Assembly (NCBI GenBank): GCA_016703335.1
Contig: JADJCG010000002.1
Location: 62,001 to 126,000, forward strand
DNA length: 64,000 nt
Direction of reading: 5' to 3'
From: Caulobacteraceae bacterium
Lineage (GTDB): Bacteria > Pseudomonadota > Alphaproteobacteria > Caulobacterales > Aquidulcibacteraceae
Part shown: positions 61,345 through 64,000 of the stretch, piece by piece
Position numbering within the stretch: position 1 is the first letter of the stretch
Layout of the letters: every line of letters starts with the position of its first letter
Notes under the pieces: generated by a model
Told to the model about the DNA's origin: nothing
Seen by the model: only the letters and a program-made list of their open reading frames with translations
Database searches by the model: none
Program-made: the position numbers and the translations under genes

Positions 61345-62142
61345 GTGCGTTTGTTCATTGCAGCGATGGCGCTTGTTTGCGCGGGTGCAGCGCACGCCGA
61401 ACCGCGCCGGATCGTGTCGCTCGACTATTGCGCTGATCAATTCGTGCTCGCGCTCGCCGATCGCGAACAGATCGCTGCGCTCTCTGTGGGTGCAAGGCGG
61501 GATGACTCGTACTTCCGCGATCGTGCAGGCGGTATTCGTCAAACGCGGGACACGATCGAAGAAGTTTTGGCGTTGCGTCCCGATCTCGTGATCCGAGCCT
61601 GGGGCGGGCCGTGGGATGCTGAGCAAGTCTATGCGCGCTTTCACGTGCCGGTTTTGCAAGTAGGCGATGCGCCAGATTTCGCCGCCGCACGCGCCGATCT
61701 CATGGATGCCGCACAAACACTAGGTCACGCCGACCGTGGCGCTGCTATCGCGCGCGATCTCGATACACGCCTTGCGCGTCTCAGCGCTCACCGCACAAAT
61801 GCGCCCGTCATGTATCTCTCCGCCGGCGGCGCTGTCGCTGGCAGCGGCACCATGATGGACGCATTGATCAATGCCGCGGGCGGCCGCAACGTCCGCACCG
61901 AAGCCAGCTGGCAGATGCTGCCGCTCGAACGCATGGTGCAAACGCCGCCTGCGCTCATCGCGCTTGGGTTCTTCGATACCGGCCGCGAGCAAGTGAACGC
62001 GTGGTCGCCTTCGCATCATCCGGCGCTGCGGCGCGCGCTGGCCTATGCGCGCACCGTGCGCCTTCCGCCAGCATCCATCGCCTGCGAAGCCTGGTACGCC
62101 GTCGACGCCGCCGAGGCGATCGCTGCAGAGCTAAACCGATGA
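61345..62142 (+). CDS. btuF: BtuF-like cobalamin-binding periplasmic protein
   Basis: 265 residues from a GTG preceded by CGGAGG. A signal peptide (MRLFIAAMALVCAGAAHA) leads into a periplasmic binding protein fold of the helical (class III) type: RRIVSLDYCADQFVLALAD, TIEEVLALRPDLVIRAWGG, VPVLQVGDAPDFAAARADL and PPASIACEAWYAVDAAEA. It delivers cobalamin or a related corrinoid to BtuCD. A riboswitch precedes it and the stop overlaps btuC (ATGA). The upstream open frame to 61231 runs through the riboswitch. Confidence 0.9.
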   Translation: MRLFIAAMALVCAGAAHAEPRRIVSLDYCADQFVLALADREQIAALSVGARRDDSYFRDRAGGIRQTRDTIEEVLALRPDLVIRAWGGPWDAEQVYARFHVPVLQVGDAPDFAAARADLMDAAQTLGHADRGAAIARDLDTRLARLSAHRTNAPVMYLSAGGAVAGSGTMMDALINAAGGRNVRTEASWQMLPLERMVQTPPALIALGFFDTGREQVNAWSPSHHPALRRALAYARTVRLPPASIACEAWYAVDAAEAIAAELNR

Positions 62143-62927
62143 GCGCCTCGCTTCGCATTCCGCTGGCGCTTGTGATGCTAAGTATCGCCGCACTCGCCGC
62201 CGCGCTCTGGCTCGGCCCTACGCAACTCGCAAATCCGTTCGCGTCAGATGACATCACGCGCACCATCGTGTGGGACATTCGCTTCCCGCGCGCACTGACT
62301 GCCTGGCTTGCGGGCGCCGCACTCGGACTCACCGGTGCGGCTTTGCAAGGATTGAGTCTTGTTCTCATCGGCGTCGGGCTCTCGAGTTTCGCTGGCGGCC
62401 TTATCGCTCTCGCTCTCAATCTTGCGCCAAACCCCGGCGCTCTCGCCGATCTCGTGAATTGGACGCTCGGCTCCGTCGACGGGCGTTCACTCGAGCACGT
62501 GGCGCTCGCCGCAACGTTGCTTGGTATTGGGGCGGTTCTGATCTTCGCCGCCGCGCGCGGCTTGCAAGCGCTGACGCTTGGCGAGGAGGCCGCCGTCGCC
62601 ATCGGCGCCAACCTTACGAACACGCGCATACTCGTTGTTCTCGGGGCCGCCGCTTGCACCGGTGGCGCAACTGCCGTCGCTGGCGTCATCGGTTTCGTCG
62701 GCATCGCCGCGCCTCATCTCGTTCGCGCCCTCGCCGGACACGATCCCGCGCGCTTGCTTCTCCCCAGCGCGCTGGCGGGCGGCGCCTTGCTCGTCTGCGC
62801 CGACATTACAGTGCGGCTACTGCCGACAGATACCGAACTCAAACTCGGCGTTGCCGCCGCGTTGATCGGCGGACCAGTCTTTGCGCTCATCGCGGCACGC
62901 CTCGCATCACGAGGGGGCGATTCATGA
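62139..62927 (+). CDS. btuC: BtuC-like FecCD permease, shortened by an in-frame internal deletion
   Basis: 262 residues against about 330 in the family. The N-terminal part has IRFPRALTAWLAGAALGL and GLTGAALQG, but the NPLAxPGLLG segment and the next one or two membrane helices are missing. The sequence goes straight to LVLIGVGLSSFAGGLIALAL, and the rest is normal (NWTLGSVDGR, GATAVAGVIGFVGIAAPHLV, RLLPTDTELKLGVAAALIG). About 65 codons are absent in frame. The join is near 62350. Overlaps with btuF and btuD (ATGA) are intact. Transport function is doubtful as read. Confidence 0.85.
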   Translation: MSASLRIPLALVMLSIAALAAALWLGPTQLANPFASDDITRTIVWDIRFPRALTAWLAGAALGLTGAALQGLSLVLIGVGLSSFAGGLIALALNLAPNPGALADLVNWTLGSVDGRSLEHVALAATLLGIGAVLIFAAARGLQALTLGEEAAVAIGANLTNTRILVVLGAAACTGGATAVAGVIGFVGIAAPHLVRALAGHDPARLLLPSALAGGALLVCADITVRLLPTDTELKLGVAAALIGGPVFALIAARLASRGGDS

Positions 62928-63691
62928 GCGTGCTTCTCTCACTCCGAAATGTCAGCGTCGACCTCGGTAAAACGCGCGCGCTCGCAGATGCGTCGCTTGA
63001 GGTTGCGCCAGGCGAAGTCATCGCGCTGCTCGGTCCCAACGGCGCCGGCAAGACAACTTTGCTCCGCGCCGTGCTTGGCCTCGTCGCGGCGCTTGGCGAA
63101 ATCAAGCTCGGCGACGCATCGCCTCAAACGCTTTCCGCTCGCGAGCGCGCACTCCGCGCCGCGTATCTCCCACAACGACCGCAAGCGATCTGGCCGATCA
63201 GCGTCGAGGCACTCGTCGCTCTCGGTCGCTTCGCACATGGCGCCGCGCCCGATCGGTTGCGCATGCAAGATCAGCATGCGGTCGATGATGCCATCGAAGC
63301 GTGCGCGCTTGGCCCGTTGCGCCAGCGACGCATGGACGAGATCTCCGGTGGCGAGAAAGCGCGTGCGCATCTCGCACGTGCGCTGGCGCAACATGCGCCC
63401 CTGCTTTTGCTCGATGAGCCGACGGCTGGGCTTGATCCGGCTCAAGCGCTCGGTGTCGCTGACGTTCTTCGTGCTCAGGCTGAGAAGGGTGGCTCCGTCA
63501 TCTTCTCAACGCATGACATCGCGCTCGCCGCTGATGTTGCCAATCGTGTGCTGCTGATGAAATCCGGTCGTATCATTGCGCAAGGCGCGCCGACGGCGGC
63601 ACTCACGCCGGATGCTCTGCGCAAAGCATATGGCCGGCCGGCGCGCCTTGAACGTGTTGGCAGTAGTTTCGCGGCGATCTTTGAGCGCTAG
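62924..63691 (+). CDS. btuD: BtuD-like ABC transporter ATPase
   Basis: 255 residues. Walker A is ALLGPNGAGKTTLLRAV (about residues 37-53), the signature is EISGGEKARAHLARALAQ, Walker B is LLLLDEPTAGLDPAQ and the H-loop is FSTHDIALAAD. It powers cobalamin import with BtuC and BtuF. The ATG overlaps the btuC stop. The open frame upstream to 62270 is a shadow of btuC. Confidence 0.95.
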   Translation: MSVLLSLRNVSVDLGKTRALADASLEVAPGEVIALLGPNGAGKTTLLRAVLGLVAALGEIKLGDASPQTLSARERALRAAYLPQRPQAIWPISVEALVALGRFAHGAAPDRLRMQDQHAVDDAIEACALGPLRQRRMDEISGGEKARAHLARALAQHAPLLLLDEPTAGLDPAQALGVADVLRAQAEKGGSVIFSTHDIALAADVANRVLLMKSGRIIAQGAPTAALTPDALRKAYGRPARLERVGSSFAAIFER

Positions 63692-64000
63692 AGCTTGAAG
63701 CCGCCAGCTTGGATTTGCGCGTAGAGTTCGGGCGTGATCGGCTTATATGCGAACGCTTCTGGTTGATCGAAGTAGAGCGCTTGTTCGATCTTGGCTGGAT
63801 CGAAGCCGTCCCGCACCAGATCGACTTTGCGATACTTGAAGGTGCCGGTGGTTTCGATCGCCGGCGCCATGCGGATGAAGAGTGGCCGTGCGTAGCTTGG
63901 AAGCTCGTGCACGAGATAGTCGCGTAGGCCTTCGATCTTGAAGCCGTCACCCGGCGTGATCGCGGCCATGCCGGCGCGGCCGTCGAGTTTGCCGATTTTC
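63688..64000 (-). CDS. Long-chain acyl-CoA synthetase/fatty acid transport-type AMP-binding enzyme, C-terminus (partial)
   Basis: The last 103 codons. The C-terminal subdomain reads IGKLDGRAGMAAITPGDGF, then LVHELPSYARPLFIRMAP and TGTFKYRKVDLVRDGFDP with the catalytic lysine in GTFKYRK, as in very-long-chain acyl-CoA synthetases of the FATP/FadD6 group. The rest lies beyond the right edge. It converges with btuD and their stops overlap. Confidence 0.85.
   Translation of the reverse strand, partial: KIGKLDGRAGMAAITPGDGFKIEGLRDYLVHELPSYARPLFIRMAPAIETTGTFKYRKVDLVRDGFDPAKIEQALYFDQPEAFAYKPITPELYAQIQAGGFKL

Noticed and set aside
1..64000. CRISPR arrays, insertion sequences, integrases or prophage
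   Set aside because: No regularly spaced repeats, transposase or integrase motifs were seen on either strand.

Overview
The window looks like a chromosomal, origin-proximal segment of an alphaproteobacterium, most likely in or near Caulobacterales or a Hyphomonadaceae-type lineage. The evidence is high GC, the order rpsT-dnaA-dnaN-recF-gyrB, GANTC (CcrM-type) sites upstream of dnaA, a CdnL/CarD gene, an MmcB gene, and cobS/cobT next to a J-domain gene. Strain-level identity is not claimed.

Layout. 0-5 kb: coaBC (partial)-ubiB-ubiE on the minus strand; mutM, a small secreted protein, a crotonase and rpsT on the plus strand. 5-15 kb: dnaA, dnaN, recF and gyrB, interrupted by an apparent histidine-kinase remnant, an orphan CYP153 alkane hydroxylase and an ExoD-family gene. 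15-19 kb: a sulfide/persulfide module made of a TauE exporter, a rhodanese and a BigR/SqrR-like repressor, divergent from a persulfide dioxygenase, with a dyad operator between them. 19-26 kb: small housekeeping and envelope genes (RNA ligase-like, sirtuin, lipoproteins, minimal metallopeptidase), a ferritin-like di-iron protein behind a perfect FNR/FixK box, MmcB, and a DUF1254/DUF1214 pair. 26-32 kb: BolA, a J-domain protein, cobS, cobT, a phytase-like esterase and rpmB. 32-38 kb: a SUV3-like helicase, an S4 protein, fdxA, cdnL and an RpoH-type sigma factor. 38-46 kb: nuclease, gamma-glutamyltransferase, a multicopper oxidase stump with a SCO-cytochrome c fusion, an outer-membrane protein, thiolase, a CaiB-type enzyme and tRNA-Arg(CCU). 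46-59 kb: a 2TM-RCK-RyR protein, PhoX, SelO, an MFS pump, the EF-P modification genes around efp, an AAC(3)-I-like acetyltransferase, a class A beta-lactamase and arsC. 59-64 kb: an M61 peptidase, a cobalamin riboswitch with btuF-btuC-btuD, and the end of an acyl-CoA synthetase.

Many genes overlap by 1-4 bases (ATGA, GTGA, TAATG), which indicates translationally coupled operons and helps fix starts and stops.

Sequence quality matters here. At least ten conserved genes carry one or more 1-2 base indels, mostly in short homopolymers or GC repeats: mutM, an LprI-like gene, cobT, the helicase, rpoH, phoX, a DUF3298 lipoprotein, epmA and bla. In epmA the corrected frame restores the usual ATGA overlap with the next gene. 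I therefore think most of these are sequencing errors rather than true pseudogenes. Three defects are larger: kamA/epmB lacks about 80 codons, btuC lacks about 65 codons in frame, and the multicopper oxidase keeps only its C-terminus. These could be real deletions or assembly collapses. Genes with one indel are listed as CDS with a note; multiply broken or truncated ones are listed as pseudogenes.

The observations most worth following are the unusual DnaA substitutions and the inverted repeats upstream of dnaA, the RCK-RyR protein, the anaerobox-controlled ferritin-like protein, the damaged EF-P modification locus, and the AAC(3)-I/beta-lactamase pair. I did not find a clearly novel defence or mobile system, and no CRISPR array or insertion sequence was seen.
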